Source: Alkalihalobacillus sp047302405
GTDB lineage: Bacteria; Bacillota; Bacilli; Bacillales; Bacillaceae_D
Direction: 5' to 3'
DNA length: 64,000 bases
Assembly (NCBI RefSeq): GCF_047302405.1
Contig: NZ_CP154853.1
Span: 4,464,001 to 4,528,000, forward strand
Shown: positions 17,770 through 26,692 of the stretch, piece after piece
How the letters are laid out: every line of letters begins with the position of its first letter
Position numbering within the stretch: the stretch's first letter is position 1
Translations under genes and position numbers: made by a program
The notes under the pieces: generated by a model
What the model was told of the DNA's origin: nothing
Seen by the model: only the letters and a program-made list of their open reading frames with translations
The model's database searches: none

Positions 17770-17800
17770 TTTTTTTTAGAGATAATGAAAGGTGACGCAC

Positions 17801-18247
17801 ATGAGCCATCAAAAACAAGAACAAGACTTAGCATTAAAGCTTTTTATCGTTTTATTAAGAGCGAGCCGAGCAGTTGCTGATTGTAACGAAAAAGAAATCA
17901 AAACTTATGGAATTAATAAAACGGAATTTGCTGTTTTGGAATTATTATACCATAAGGGTGAGCAACCTATTCAACAAATTGGAAAAAAAGTCCTTCTTTC
18001 TAGTGGATCGATCACATACGTAGTCGATAAGCTCGAACAAAAGGACTATATTAAAAGAAGGTTCTCTGAAAAGGATCGTCGTGTCACTTATGCGGTTATT
18101 ACCAAAAAAGGGAAAGAATTTATGGAAGAGGTTTTCCCGAAAAATCAGCAAGCGATTCAAGAGTTATTTTCGATTATAGATGACGAGCAAAAAGGAATGT
18201 TGATTGAGCAACTGAAAAAAGTCGGTCATCATGCAGAGGAATTATAA
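17801..18247 (+). CDS. mhqR: MarR-family repressor, probably MhqR
   Basis: 148 residues with a complete MarR winged helix: INKTEFAVLELLYHKGEQPIQQIGKKVLLSSGSITYVVDKLEQ (in parts) and the wing SEKDRRVTYAVITKKG. MhqR in B. subtilis represses quinone- and catechol-detoxifying dioxygenases and reductases. The identity rests on the neighbour being a ring-cleaving dioxygenase plus flavin reductase, and on matching operators before both units. ATG 17801 has AAAGGTG upstream; an ATG at 17792 overlaps that site. Autoregulation is inferred from the operator. Confidence 0.8.
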   Translation: MSHQKQEQDLALKLFIVLLRASRAVADCNEKEIKTYGINKTEFAVLELLYHKGEQPIQQIGKKVLLSSGSITYVVDKLEQKDYIKRRFSEKDRRVTYAVITKKGKEFMEEVFPKNQQAIQELFSIIDDEQKGMLIEQLKKVGHHAEEL

Positions 18248-18286
18248 AAGAATAAGGAATGTAATATTCCTTTCTTTTTTGATTAA

Positions 18287-18304
18287 TATCTCGAATTTAA
18301 GATA
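18287..18304. promoter_or_regulatory. MhqR-type operator before the dioxygenase gene
   Basis: TATCTCGAATTTAAGATA, differing from the copy at 17752 by one central base. Positioned about 80 bases before the dioxygenase start, where it would cover or abut the promoter. Confidence 0.7.
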
Positions 18305-18383
18305 AGTTTAATGAAGACATTTAAGCATAAATGATTAGAGCATACTATTTATAAGATGAGCGAATGAGAAAGGAGTTTTTAAA

Positions 18384-19319
18384 TTGAAAAAAACAAAGGG
18401 GATTCATCATATTACAGCGATCGTAGGGGATCCACAGGAAAATGTCGATTTTTATGCGGGGGTATTAGGACTTAGATTAGTAAAAAAGACAGTAAACTTT
18501 GATGATCCTGGAACATATCATCTTTATTTTGGCAATGAGGATGGTCATCCTGGTACAATTATGACCTTTTTTAACTGGGTTGGTGCTTATCAGGGTGAGG
18601 TTGGGGGTGGCCAAGTCGGCGTCACACAATTTGTTGTACCAACAGATGCCCTCTCATTTTGGGAAAAACGATTAGAAAAATTTGATATCCCTGTTAAGAA
18701 AAAAGTCCGTTTTGGTGAATCTTATTTACAGTTTTCTGACCCTCATGGTTTAAGACTAGAACTAGTTGAGAGAGGATCTGGAAATGCAAGTAAATGGCCA
18801 TTTGGAGAAGTGAGCCTAGACGTTGCGATAAAAGGTTTTGGTGGGGCTACGTTATTATCTGCTCGCCCACATGAAACGGCAAATTTGTTAACGGAAGTGA
18901 TGGGATTAGAAAAAGTCGGGGAAGAGGGAGGATGGATGAGGTTTAAGTCGATTGGTGAGATCGGGAATATAATTGATTTGAACATAACGGCTGTCGGTCG
19001 AGGGCAAATGGGTGTTGGAACGGTTCATCATATTGCCTGGCGTGCTCATGATGACGCGGACCAATTAGAATGGCAGGACTATGTTCGGAGCAATGGATAT
19101 GGTGTTACTCCTGTACAAGACAGGAACTATTTTAATGCCATTTATTTTCGCGAGCATGGCGAAATTTTATTTGAAATTGCAACAGATCCTCCAGGGTTTG
19201 CTCATGATGAATCACAAGAAACGATGGGAGCGCAATTGATGTTGCCGGTCCAATATGAACCACATCGTGCTAAAATTGAACGTGAACTCCTTCCTTTTGA
19301 TGTGAGGGAGATAGATTAA
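18384..19319 (+). CDS. mhqA: Ring-cleaving dioxygenase (VOC/glyoxalase fold)
   Basis: 311 residues comprising two vicinal-oxygen-chelate modules. The first begins GIHHITAIVGDPQENVDFYAG (metal His), the second has VHHIAWRAHDDADQ and ends IYFREHGEILFEIATDPPGF with the metal Glu. These proteins open hydroquinone or catechol rings using Fe(II) and detoxify quinones. Length and sequence match MhqA/MhqO-type enzymes. TTG start with AAAGGAG upstream. Preceded by an MhqR-type operator and followed 19 bases later by a flavin reductase gene, forming a two-gene target operon. Confidence 0.85.
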   Translation: MKKTKGIHHITAIVGDPQENVDFYAGVLGLRLVKKTVNFDDPGTYHLYFGNEDGHPGTIMTFFNWVGAYQGEVGGGQVGVTQFVVPTDALSFWEKRLEKFDIPVKKKVRFGESYLQFSDPHGLRLELVERGSGNASKWPFGEVSLDVAIKGFGGATLLSARPHETANLLTEVMGLEKVGEEGGWMRFKSIGEIGNIIDLNITAVGRGQMGVGTVHHIAWRAHDDADQLEWQDYVRSNGYGVTPVQDRNYFNAIYFREHGEILFEIATDPPGFAHDESQETMGAQLMLPVQYEPHRAKIERELLPFDVREID

Positions 19320-19338
19320 ACAAAAAAGGAGCGAGCTT

Positions 19339-19950
19339 ATGTTATCAATCGATCCAAACTCACTGTCTGAACGAGAAAAGTATAAGTTTTTAATTGGCAG
19401 TATCATTCCACGACCAATTGCGTTTGTTACGACTGAAGCTGGTGATGGTACATTAAACGCCGCACCGTTCAGTTATTTTAATGTTGTCTCATCTGACCCT
19501 CCAAGGATCTCGATTTCAGTCGGGAGAAAAGCAGGGGAACGAAAGGATACAGCGGAACATATTTTAATGAAAAAGCAATTTGTTGTTCATATTGTGGACA
19601 GTGATAATGTTGAAAAAGTAAATTTAACAGCAGAAGGATTACCACGTAATCAAAGCGAGGTCAAAAAGTTCGGATTAACCCCGATTAAAAGCGATAAAAT
19701 TAGTGTGCCTGGTATTGCGGAAGCAAAAGTTCGGTTTGAATGTGAATTAGAAACCTATTTACCGTTAAATAAAAGTAACGGAGAACCTGGTGTCGACTTT
19801 TTTATTGGAAAAATTGTTCAGTTCCATATTGATGAGAACATTTATGAAAAAGGAAGAGTGAGTCAGGAATTGTTAAAGGCAGTAGGTAGATTAGCGGGTA
19901 ACGACTACATGGAAGTTGATAATTCATTTACCTTGAAACGGCCAAACTAA
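19339..19950 (+). CDS. Flavin reductase-like FMN-binding protein
   Basis: 203 residues of the flavin-reductase-like split-barrel family: SIIPRPIAFVTTEAGDGTLNA at the start (in parts), FSYFNVVSSDPPRISISVG for FMN binding near residue 45, and a late FFIGKIVQFHID strand. These proteins bind FMN and transfer electrons or act as small oxidoreductases. AAAGGAGCGAG precedes the ATG, 19 bases after the dioxygenase stop. In quinone-response operons a reductase is a logical partner, but its electron donor is unknown. Confidence 0.82.
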   Translation: MLSIDPNSLSEREKYKFLIGSIIPRPIAFVTTEAGDGTLNAAPFSYFNVVSSDPPRISISVGRKAGERKDTAEHILMKKQFVVHIVDSDNVEKVNLTAEGLPRNQSEVKKFGLTPIKSDKISVPGIAEAKVRFECELETYLPLNKSNGEPGVDFFIGKIVQFHIDENIYEKGRVSQELLKAVGRLAGNDYMEVDNSFTLKRPN

Positions 19951-19957
19951 ATAAAAG

Positions 19958-20003
19958 GAGCCTAAATCTAATCAATAAATGATGGTGATTTAGGCTCTTT
20001 TTT
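19958..20003 (+). terminator. Terminator of the dioxygenase operon
   Basis: Perfect 11-bp stem GAGCCTAAATC / GATTTAGGCTC followed by six or more T residues. Confidence 0.9.
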
Positions 20004-20085
20004 GTATATAGGATAAAGAGTCATATGAATAAATTATTAAACGCTTCAAATAATAAAAATAATAATAACTGTTGGGAGGGATGAA

Positions 20086-21030
20086 ATGGAGTCAGTAACA
20101 AGAACTCATCTGCTAAAACTTTGTGTTTTTGCTTCGATTTTACTCGTAGGTTTTATCGTCTCGACACAAGGAGATGAAGGGACTATTGTTCCAGAGGCGA
20201 GTGCAGAAGATGATGTGGGGGCGTTTTTTCAAGCAGATGCCGATAATGAGTTTTTGACGGTTCGTTATTTCAATTTAAAGGATAAGGAAAAATCCGGTGA
20301 TTCCATCCTGATAAAAAGTCCGGAAGGGAAAACACTCTTGATAGACTCAGGTAATGTAAACATGGGTGATCAATTAAATGAGTTATTAGGTAGGCTAGGT
20401 GTCGAGTCATTAGATTATGCCGTTGCTACTCATCCCCATCATGATCATATAGGGGGCTTCTTTTCACTGATTAGCAGTCGAGGAATTGACCATTTTTATA
20501 TGCCAGAAATTCCTGTTGCTTCAAAAGTGAATCAAGCATTCCACCAACTTTTAGCGAAAAGACAAATTCATGTCGATTATTTAAAAAAGGGAGATAAATT
20601 CAATCTTGGTTCTCAGGTCGAAATTGAAGTGCTGAACCCAGGAGAGATACCGAATAAGAAAAAATGGTCAACGAAACAGATAAATCAATTAGCTCTTGTT
20701 TTAAAAGTAACGTATCAAAATAATACCTTTCTTTTAGCAAGCGATATTTATAAACCGACTGAAGCTAAATTGGTTAAAGAATATGGTGTAAATTTACAAG
20801 CCGATGTCCTTCATATTCCTCATCATGGGCACCGAACCTCTTCATCTAAAGATTTTATTGAAACGGCTAACCCAAAATATGCGATAATAAGCTCTAATAC
20901 ATCTAAGTGGAAAAAAGTATATAAAAGGCTAGTTGGACAAGGGATTGAGGTCTATGTGACTGAAAAGGATGGACATATTTACATTCGTTCAGATGGTAGC
21001 TCAGTCGAAGTGATTCCAGATGGAAACTAA
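20086..21030 (+). CDS. Exported metallo-beta-lactamase-fold hydrolase (ComEC-like domain)
   Basis: 314 residues. A signal sequence or N-terminal anchor at about residues 8-27 is followed by a metallo-beta-lactamase fold: ATHPHHDHIGG near 117 (HxHxDH), ASDIYKPTEAK near 218, and IPHHGHRTSSS near 243. This is the arrangement of the soluble hydrolase domain of ComEC/Rec2 and related secreted proteins that cleave phosphodiesters. It may be an extracellular nuclease; this is inferred. GGGAGGG precedes the ATG. Single gene, followed by a mobile repeat. Confidence 0.82.
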   Translation: MESVTRTHLLKLCVFASILLVGFIVSTQGDEGTIVPEASAEDDVGAFFQADADNEFLTVRYFNLKDKEKSGDSILIKSPEGKTLLIDSGNVNMGDQLNELLGRLGVESLDYAVATHPHHDHIGGFFSLISSRGIDHFYMPEIPVASKVNQAFHQLLAKRQIHVDYLKKGDKFNLGSQVEIEVLNPGEIPNKKKWSTKQINQLALVLKVTYQNNTFLLASDIYKPTEAKLVKEYGVNLQADVLHIPHHGHRTSSSKDFIETANPKYAIISSNTSKWKKVYKRLVGQGIEVYVTEKDGHIYIRSDGSSVEVIPDGN

Positions 21031-21044
21031 AGGCGTGTCCCAAA

Positions 21045-21416
21045 AGTTATTAACTCAACTTTCGCACAATATGATTGACTCTTAACCGTTGATAGAGTTT
21101 GACTTTAGGGCGATACAAGACTCAAATTGACTTTACATGAACGGTTCAATCGTTGACAGTCTGAACACATCTCTTCGTAGGCTGTTGAAGGAATCTGTTC
21201 ACTAAAATGAAGCGCTTCGGCTGTCGCGACCAAAACCATGTCTGTTTGGGAGCGACCGCCGGAGGGCATATTTTTTTTCTTACTGCGTAGTTTATCAGTT
21301 TGGTGTGATAGTACGTTCTCGCTTTTCAAACATGTCAAAGGCATTTGTTTAAGAGCTTCCCTTTCGCTCTACCAACTAGTTGAACGGATTTTCTCGATGC
21401 GAAAGTTGAGTTATTA
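21045..21416. repeat. Mobile repeat family R3, short copy
   Basis: Ends are inverted repeats: TTAACTCAACTTTCGCA at the left and TGCGAAAGTTGAGTTA at the right. The two halves match, inverted, the two ends of the longer element at 58104-58997 (for example TGAACGGTTCAATCGTTGAC and AACTAGTTGAACGGATTTTC). No transposase; it looks like a non-autonomous MITE-like element. Confidence 0.75.
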
Positions 21417-21524
21417 ATAGCTTTTGAGAGTCTTTTTTTATTCAATTTAATTTATTTCATCATGGTTTATTTGCACTGCTACGTCACTGTAAATAGAAAA
21501 GGAACAAATATCCTATTTTTCAAT

Positions 21525-21539
21525 TGACAATGATTATCA
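21525..21539. promoter_or_regulatory. Fur box 1 of the isd operon
   Basis: TGACAATGATTATCA matches the Bacillus 7-1-7 Fur consensus TGATAATNATTATCA at 14 of 15 positions. Lies about 200 bases before isdC and before a short abandoned start (ATGAGTAAGTAA at 21590). Confidence 0.85.
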
Positions 21540-21638
21540 TTCTAAGTAAGATAAAAGGGAAAGGCTTAATCATAGTGAGAGGAGGGGCTATGAGTAAGTA
21601 AGGTTGCTTAGGTGAATTCATTTTTTTTATCGATCAAT

Positions 21639-21653
21639 TGAGAATGATAATCA
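21639..21653. promoter_or_regulatory. Fur box 2 of the isd operon
   Basis: TGAGAATGATAATCA, a 7-1-7 Fur box with two mismatches to consensus, 83 bases before the isdC start. Confidence 0.75.
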
Positions 21654-21693
21654 AATTCAGGAGTAAGTGCTTATTTTTTTGTCTATTTTTAAT

Positions 21694-21708
21694 TGAGAAT
21701 AATAATCA
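21694..21708. promoter_or_regulatory. Fur box 3 of the isd operon
   Basis: TGAGAATAATAATCA, a third 7-1-7-type site only 27 bases before the isdC start. Three Fur boxes in 185 bases imply tight iron repression. Confidence 0.7.
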
Positions 21709-21735
21709 ATATTAATTAATCGGGAGGGAAAGGTA

Positions 21736-22410
21736 GTGAAAGTTAAAAGTTTTTATTCTTTTTTATTACTAATCGCTTTAGTTGCGACAACAATCATGCC
21801 AATGACAACAAATGCTGCAACTGATTTAGCTGATGGTGAATATTCAATTTCCTATACGGTGCTCCATTCGGACAATGATTCCGCATCGATTGCCAATGAC
21901 TACTGGGAAAAACCAGCTAAAATAATCGTTGAGGATGGCAAGATGGTCGTTCAGATGACGATTAACCATAGTTCGTGGGTAACGGAATTTAAAGTCCATA
22001 ATCAGGACGTAAAAGTTTTAAGTACTGATCAAAGTAATGATAAACGTACAGTTCAATTTCCAGTAAATGATTTATCTAACCCGTTAGCTGCTAACATCCA
22101 TGTAGTAGTGAAAGATATCAATTATGATCATGGTTATACTATTCGTTTTTCTTTTGAGCAAAATAGTATACAAGCTTTAAGTGTTCCTCAGAGTAACAAC
22201 ACAAACACAAACACAAATTCTAGCAATAGTGAGTCAGAAACAGAAGAGGTGGCGAGTGGGTCGCAATCATCATCAAGTGCAAACAATGTCACTTCAGAAA
22301 ACGTTTCTAATCCTCAAACAAGCGATACTACACAAATCGTGATTTTTATCATTTTAATTGTATTAACAGGGTTTGTATTAATGCGAAATTTTAAAGCACA
22401 AAAAATATAA
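21736..22410 (+). CDS. isdC: Wall-anchored NEAT-domain haem protein (IsdC-like)
   Basis: 224 residues: signal peptide to about residue 27, one NEAT domain (about 30-152), a Ser/Asn/Thr-rich linker, and a C-terminal sorting signal NPQTSD followed by a hydrophobic helix and RNFKAQK. The haem-ligand motif YxxxY is present as NYDHGYTIRF, and the lip helix as NDSASIANDYW. NPQTS is a sortase-B signal, fitting the srtB gene downstream. In other bacilli IsdC relays haem across the wall to the membrane importer. GTG start behind GGGAGGGAAAGG. Confidence 0.9.
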   Translation: MKVKSFYSFLLLIALVATTIMPMTTNAATDLADGEYSISYTVLHSDNDSASIANDYWEKPAKIIVEDGKMVVQMTINHSSWVTEFKVHNQDVKVLSTDQSNDKRTVQFPVNDLSNPLAANIHVVVKDINYDHGYTIRFSFEQNSIQALSVPQSNNTNTNTNSSNSESETEEVASGSQSSSSANNVTSENVSNPQTSDTTQIVIFIILIVLTGFVLMRNFKAQKI

Positions 22411-22935
22411 AAAGGGGGTAGCTTCATTTGAAACAGCAGTTGAAGAAATTAATGATTCTTTTTTCAGTCTTTTTAATTGTCTTTTCTAGTACTCTATCAA
22501 CCGCTTTTGCCGAAACGGGTACGAATGAGCAACTATTAAATGGAGAATACGAGATTGACCTTGTCGTCTATAAGGATGGTACAACTGAGACATCGGTTAT
22601 GGATGGTTATGTCAATAACACAGCTTCTTTATTTGTAGAAGATGGAGGGCTATTTGTTCACCTAACATTATTAAATAGCGATTGGATTAAACTATTCCAA
22701 ACGGACCAAAGTGGACAGTTAGTTGATGCTACAGTTGTATCAGAAGATCTAGACAATGATACAAGAATTGTTCGTTTTCCGATTGAAGATTTAAATCAAA
22801 GTTTAGATGCGTATACACATGTGGTGATAAAAGGTCTTCCGGGTATGCCTAACTTCGATTACGACAATAAATATACTGTTCAAATTCAATTTGATTCAGC
22901 TAGTCTTAAAGAAATCAATGTTGAACAACCGGAGG

Positions 22936-23115
22936 AAGTAGAGACTCCTGAAGAAGAAACAGAAGAGCCAGGAGAAGAAGTAGAAATTCCAGAAGAAGGA
23001 ACAGAAGAACCAGGAGAAGAAGTAGAAACTCCTGAAGAAGGAACAGAAGAACCAGGAGAAGAAGTGGAAACTCCTGAAGAAGGAACAGAAGAACCTGGGG
23101 AAGAAGTAGAGACAC
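22936..23115 (+). repeat. 42-bp tandem repeat encoding an acidic linker
   Basis: About four copies of a unit encoding EEPGEEVETPEEGT, between NEAT1 and NEAT2. The near-identical DNA suggests recent expansion; the number of units is expected to vary between strains. Confidence 0.85.
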
Positions 23116-23921
23116 CAGATTTAGAAGATGGTACGTATGCTGTGGCGTTTTCTGCCTTACATGCAACAGAGGACCGTCCCTCTACAATGGATTGATATAT
23201 TGCGAATCCAACTACTTTAATCGTTGAAAACAATAAAATCTATGCTTTATTAGAGGTTTTAGATGAGCAAGGACAGATTACGGATTTACGTCTTGAATAT
23301 GATGGCGAATTTAAAAGCGGACAGCTTGTAGAAGGAGAGCCTAACCAAGTTCGAGTTGAAAAATTTGAGTTAGATCAACTAAACAATCCTGTTGCGGCAG
23401 AAGTTGATATGAGAGTAGTTTTAGGTAGTGGTGCGATTTATGAAAACACTCAGAAGTTTCGTTTAGCGTTTGACTTAGAGAGTTTAGAAGAAATCGAAGA
23501 GCCAATTGTACCTACTCCAGAAGAGCCAGAACTATTAGCAGATGGAAATTATCAAATTGATTTTTCTGTATTAAAAGACGGAACCGATGAGATTTCGATT
23601 ATGGATCAATATACTGTAAAACCTGCTACTCTAACGGTAGAAGGTGGAAATCAATTCGTAGATTTAACTTTAAAGAATAGTGATTGGATTACGGTTTTCC
23701 AAACGGAACAAGATGGAGTTTTAGTAGATAGTGAGGTCGTAGAAGAAGATCTAGATCAAGATACTCGAACGGTTCGTTTTAATCTAGTCGATCTCGATGA
23801 GAAGTTAAATGCCTATACGACGGTAGTTATTCCAGAACTAAATTATAACAGTAGTTATGAAGTACAATTCAAATTTGATAGAGAAAGTCTTGTAGATGAA
23901 GAGGGGAATCCGGTCGTTACA

Positions 23922-24009
23922 CCAGAACCAAACCCGAATCCAAATCCAAACCCAAATCCGAATCCGAATCCAAATCCAAATCCAAACCCGGGGCCTACTC
24001 CAAACCCAG
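23922..24009 (+). repeat. Pro-Asn dipeptide repeat linker
   Basis: CCAAAY-type hexamers encode PNPNPNPN for about 24 residues between NEAT3 and NEAT4, a rigid wall-spanning spacer typical of surface proteins. Confidence 0.85.
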
Positions 24010-24693
24010 GTAATGAAGATGGGGAAGAATTAGAGGACGGTACTTATTCTATCGATTTCTCTGTCTATAAAAAAGATACGACAGATATTTCGGTTATGGA
24101 TGAATATACGTTAAAACCAGCTTTATTAACGGTTGAAAATGAACAAAACTTTATTACGATGACTCTAAAAAATAGTGATTGGATTAAAGTGTTCCAAACT
24201 GAAGTAGATGGCTCATACGTGGATGCAGAGGTTGTTTCAGAGAATAAGGACGCTGATACAAGAGCCGTTCGTTTTGAAGTAGCAGACTTAACTCAAATTC
24301 TAAATGCTTATACGGAAGTTTATTTTGAAGAGCCAATTTTCTACGATGGAAAATATGAAGTTCAGTTTGCTTTTGATGTTGCGAGCGTTAAAGCCGTTGG
24401 AGCAGATTTTGTACCAGAGGAAGCAGAAGTTGATTCAGATGATGATACAAATGGTGGAACAAATGAAGGTAATGGTGGGAACCAAGAGTCCGAAGAGGAA
24501 AATGGTTTAAATTATGATCGTAATGATGAAGAAAAAAACCCTACTCAAACAAGTAATCAAACAGAAAACGCCAAAACAGCGGATACAACAAGCTATCTCA
24601 TGATTGCTTTACTTGTAGTAACCCTTATTTCATCAGCCTTTTGGTTAGTAAGAAAGTATAGATTAGGAACTTTATAAAGTACGAATTGGTAAT

Positions 24694-24726
24694 AGTCTTG
24701 AACTTCATTTATTGAGGTTCAAGACT
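24694..24726 (+). terminator. Hairpin after the NEAT genes
   Basis: Stem AGTCTTGAACTTCA / TGAGGTTCAAGACT with a 5-base loop; the following T-run is weak, so it may only attenuate transcription into isdE. Confidence 0.55.
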
Positions 24727-24785
24727 TCCTTACTTTTCGAAATTGAACAGATAAGCGTTAAATTTAGTAGAAAAAGGTGAAGTCG

Positions 24786-25679
24786 ATGAGATTTAAGCAG
24801 AGTTTGATATTCATGATTTGGATGGCGTTGCTTTCCTTCGTTCTTTTTGCCTGTTCTAATGAAGTTTTGGAAACAGAGAATGAACAAGTGGTTGAAGACA
24901 TGGAGCAAGAGCATAAAGTTGTTTCGACAACCGTAGCAGCTACGGAGATTTTTGCGGAATTGGAAATCGATTTAGTCGGTATTCCAACGAGTTATAAAAC
25001 GTTGCCAAAACGATATGAAAATGTTCAGCAAGTTGGAAATCCGATGAGTCCTGATATGGAGCTTGTAAAGTCCCTTACACCAACAGAAGTGTATTCCGTT
25101 ACGACTTTACAGACTGATTTAGAAGAGGTATTTAAAAGAGTCAACTTAGAGGCGACCTTTTTAGATTTTCAAAGTTTGGAAAGTATGCTTCTAGAAATAT
25201 CGCTAATTGGAGAAAAGTTTGATCGGAAAGAACAAGCAGATGAGCTAGTTTCGACCATTGAAGCTCAATTAGAAGCTGTTGAAAGCAAAGTGAAGGATAA
25301 AGAAGCCCCTTCTGTTTTAATTTTGCTTGGAGTTCCAGGCAGTTATTTAGTAGCAACGGAGCATTCCTATATTGGTGATCTCGTAAAACGGGCTGGTGGT
25401 GAAAATATCGTTCAAGGAGAGTCTGTTGAGTATTTAGCTTCTAATACAGAATATTTACAGCAAGCGAATCCAGATATTATTCTAAGAGCGGCTCATGGTA
25501 TGCCAGATGAGGTCGTTCAGATGTTTGATGAAAAATTTGCTACCGATGATATTTGGAAACATTTTAGTGCAGTTCAGAATGGAAGAGTATTTGATTTGGA
25601 AGAGGAACTGTTCCCAACAACAGGTAATTTAGCGGTTGTCGAGGCAATGGAGCAATTAGTTGAAATGCTTTATGAATAA
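24786..25679 (+). CDS. isdE: Haem ABC transporter substrate-binding lipoprotein
   Basis: About 297 residues. Signal peptide with lipobox LFAC near residue 23, then a class III periplasmic-binding-protein fold (KVVSTTVAATEIFAELEIDLVG near the start of the mature part; ANPDIILRAAHGMPDEV near 235), as in IsdE and FecB-type proteins. It should receive haem from the NEAT proteins and pass it to the permease encoded next. ATG 24786 has AAGGTG 6 bases upstream; a GTG at 24777 overlaps that site. Usual length for IsdE. Confidence 0.88.
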   Translation: MRFKQSLIFMIWMALLSFVLFACSNEVLETENEQVVEDMEQEHKVVSTTVAATEIFAELEIDLVGIPTSYKTLPKRYENVQQVGNPMSPDMELVKSLTPTEVYSVTTLQTDLEEVFKRVNLEATFLDFQSLESMLLEISLIGEKFDRKEQADELVSTIEAQLEAVESKVKDKEAPSVLILLGVPGSYLVATEHSYIGDLVKRAGGENIVQGESVEYLASNTEYLQQANPDIILRAAHGMPDEVVQMFDEKFATDDIWKHFSAVQNGRVFDLEEELFPTTGNLAVVEAMEQLVEMLYE

Positions 25680-25708
25680 GAACTCAAACAGATAGAAGGG
25701 TCGAAAAA

Positions 25709-26692
25709 ATGAAAAAGAAAGTGCTGAGCTTTTCAATTGTAAGTTTATTATTACTTGTTGTGACCGTTTACTCAGCCTTGACAGGAAGTATCCAAGTGAG
25801 CTTAGGGGAACTCATTTCGGGATTGCTGTCTGGTACAAACGATGAGGTTGCGGTCATACGTGATTTACGTTTGCCAAGAATTATCATTGCCATATTTGCT
25901 GGGGCAGCCTTAGCCGTCTCTGGAGCCCTTTTGCAAGCTGTTATGAGAAATCCATTAGCTGATGCCGGGATCATTGGTATTTCTTCTGGTGCTGGCTTTG
26001 TTTCAATTTTAGCGGTTAGCTTTTTTCCAACTTTATATTTTTGGTCGCCATTATTTGCTTTTATCGGTGGAGCGATTGCTTGTTTTCTCGTCTATAGCTT
26101 ATCTTGGAAATCGGGACTAAGTCCGATTCGGTTGATTTTAGTAGGGGTTGCCATTAACGCTGTCTTTAGCGGGTTAAGTGATACGTTTAATTACCGTGGG
26201 AGCTATACGGTAACGAGTATTAGTCCAACAACTACTTCTACACTTGCGATGAAAACATGGCGTGATGTCGAGATTATGGTAACGTTTGGTTCGATCGGTT
26301 TAATTTTGGCGCTATGCCTGTTTGCTGTTTGTAATCTGCTTGTCCTACAAGATAAGACTACTAGAAATTTAGGGGTATCAGTTTTGAGTTCACGGTTAAT
26401 TGTTTCAAGTGTGGCGGTATTATTAGCGGCGGTTTCAACAGCTGTTGCGGGTTTAATTGCTTTTATTGGTTTACTTATCCCACATATCTCAAGACAATTG
26501 GTCGGATCAGATCATAAAGTGCTCTTACCATTTACCGCGTTAGCTGGAGCTTTATTGCTACTTTTAGCAGATACATTAGGAAGAACGATTATTGCTCCGA
26601 ATGAAATTCCGGCCTCGATTATTATGTCAATTATAGGGGGACCTTTTCTAATCTTTTTACTTAGAAGGAGTGATAAACTCAATGGAAATTAA
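25709..26692 (+). CDS. isdF: Haem ABC transporter permease (FecCD type)
   Basis: 327 residues with about nine or ten transmembrane helices. FecCD signatures are clear: DLRLPRIIIAIFAGAALAVSGALLQ (in parts) near residue 45 and the coupling-helix region AGLIAFIGLLIPHISRQLVGSDH near 248. The dimeric permease moves haem into the cytoplasm. It starts 30 bases after isdE behind AGAAGGG and overlaps the ATPase gene by 11 bases. Confidence 0.9.
   Translation: MKKKVLSFSIVSLLLLVVTVYSALTGSIQVSLGELISGLLSGTNDEVAVIRDLRLPRIIIAIFAGAALAVSGALLQAVMRNPLADAGIIGISSGAGFVSILAVSFFPTLYFWSPLFAFIGGAIACFLVYSLSWKSGLSPIRLILVGVAINAVFSGLSDTFNYRGSYTVTSISPTTTSTLAMKTWRDVEIMVTFGSIGLILALCLFAVCNLLVLQDKTTRNLGVSVLSSRLIVSSVAVLLAAVSTAVAGLIAFIGLLIPHISRQLVGSDHKVLLPFTALAGALLLLLADTLGRTIIAPNEIPASIIMSIIGGPFLIFLLRRSDKLNGN

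Larger units (their letters stand above)
22428..24677 (+). pseudogene. Four-NEAT-domain surface haem protein interrupted by one TGA
   Basis: The frame opening at 22428 (TTG, behind AAAGGGGG) stops at TGA 23193-23195, but the same frame continues uninterrupted to 24677. Read through, the product has about 749 residues: signal peptide, NEAT1, an EEPGEEVETPEEGT repeat linker, NEAT2 containing the stop, NEAT3, a Pro-Asn repeat linker, NEAT4, and a sortase-B-type sorting signal NAKTADTT with a membrane helix and RKYR. YxxxY haem ligands are present in NEAT1 (YDNKY), NEAT3 (YNSSY) and NEAT4 (YDGKY) but not NEAT2 (YENTQKF). Aligned positions in the other domains carry G, Q or E, so one base change (GGA to TGA) explains the stop. 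If not read through, a secreted one-domain haemophore-like fragment results. Confidence 0.85.

Noticed and set aside
21105..21344. 79-codon minus-strand frame
   Set aside because: Inside the short R3 repeat; no ribosome-binding site and no family resemblance.
22886..23233. Minus-strand reading frame encoding SSPGSSVPSSGVST repeats
   Set aside because: It is the antisense of the acidic linker repeat in the NEAT gene; no ribosome-binding site.
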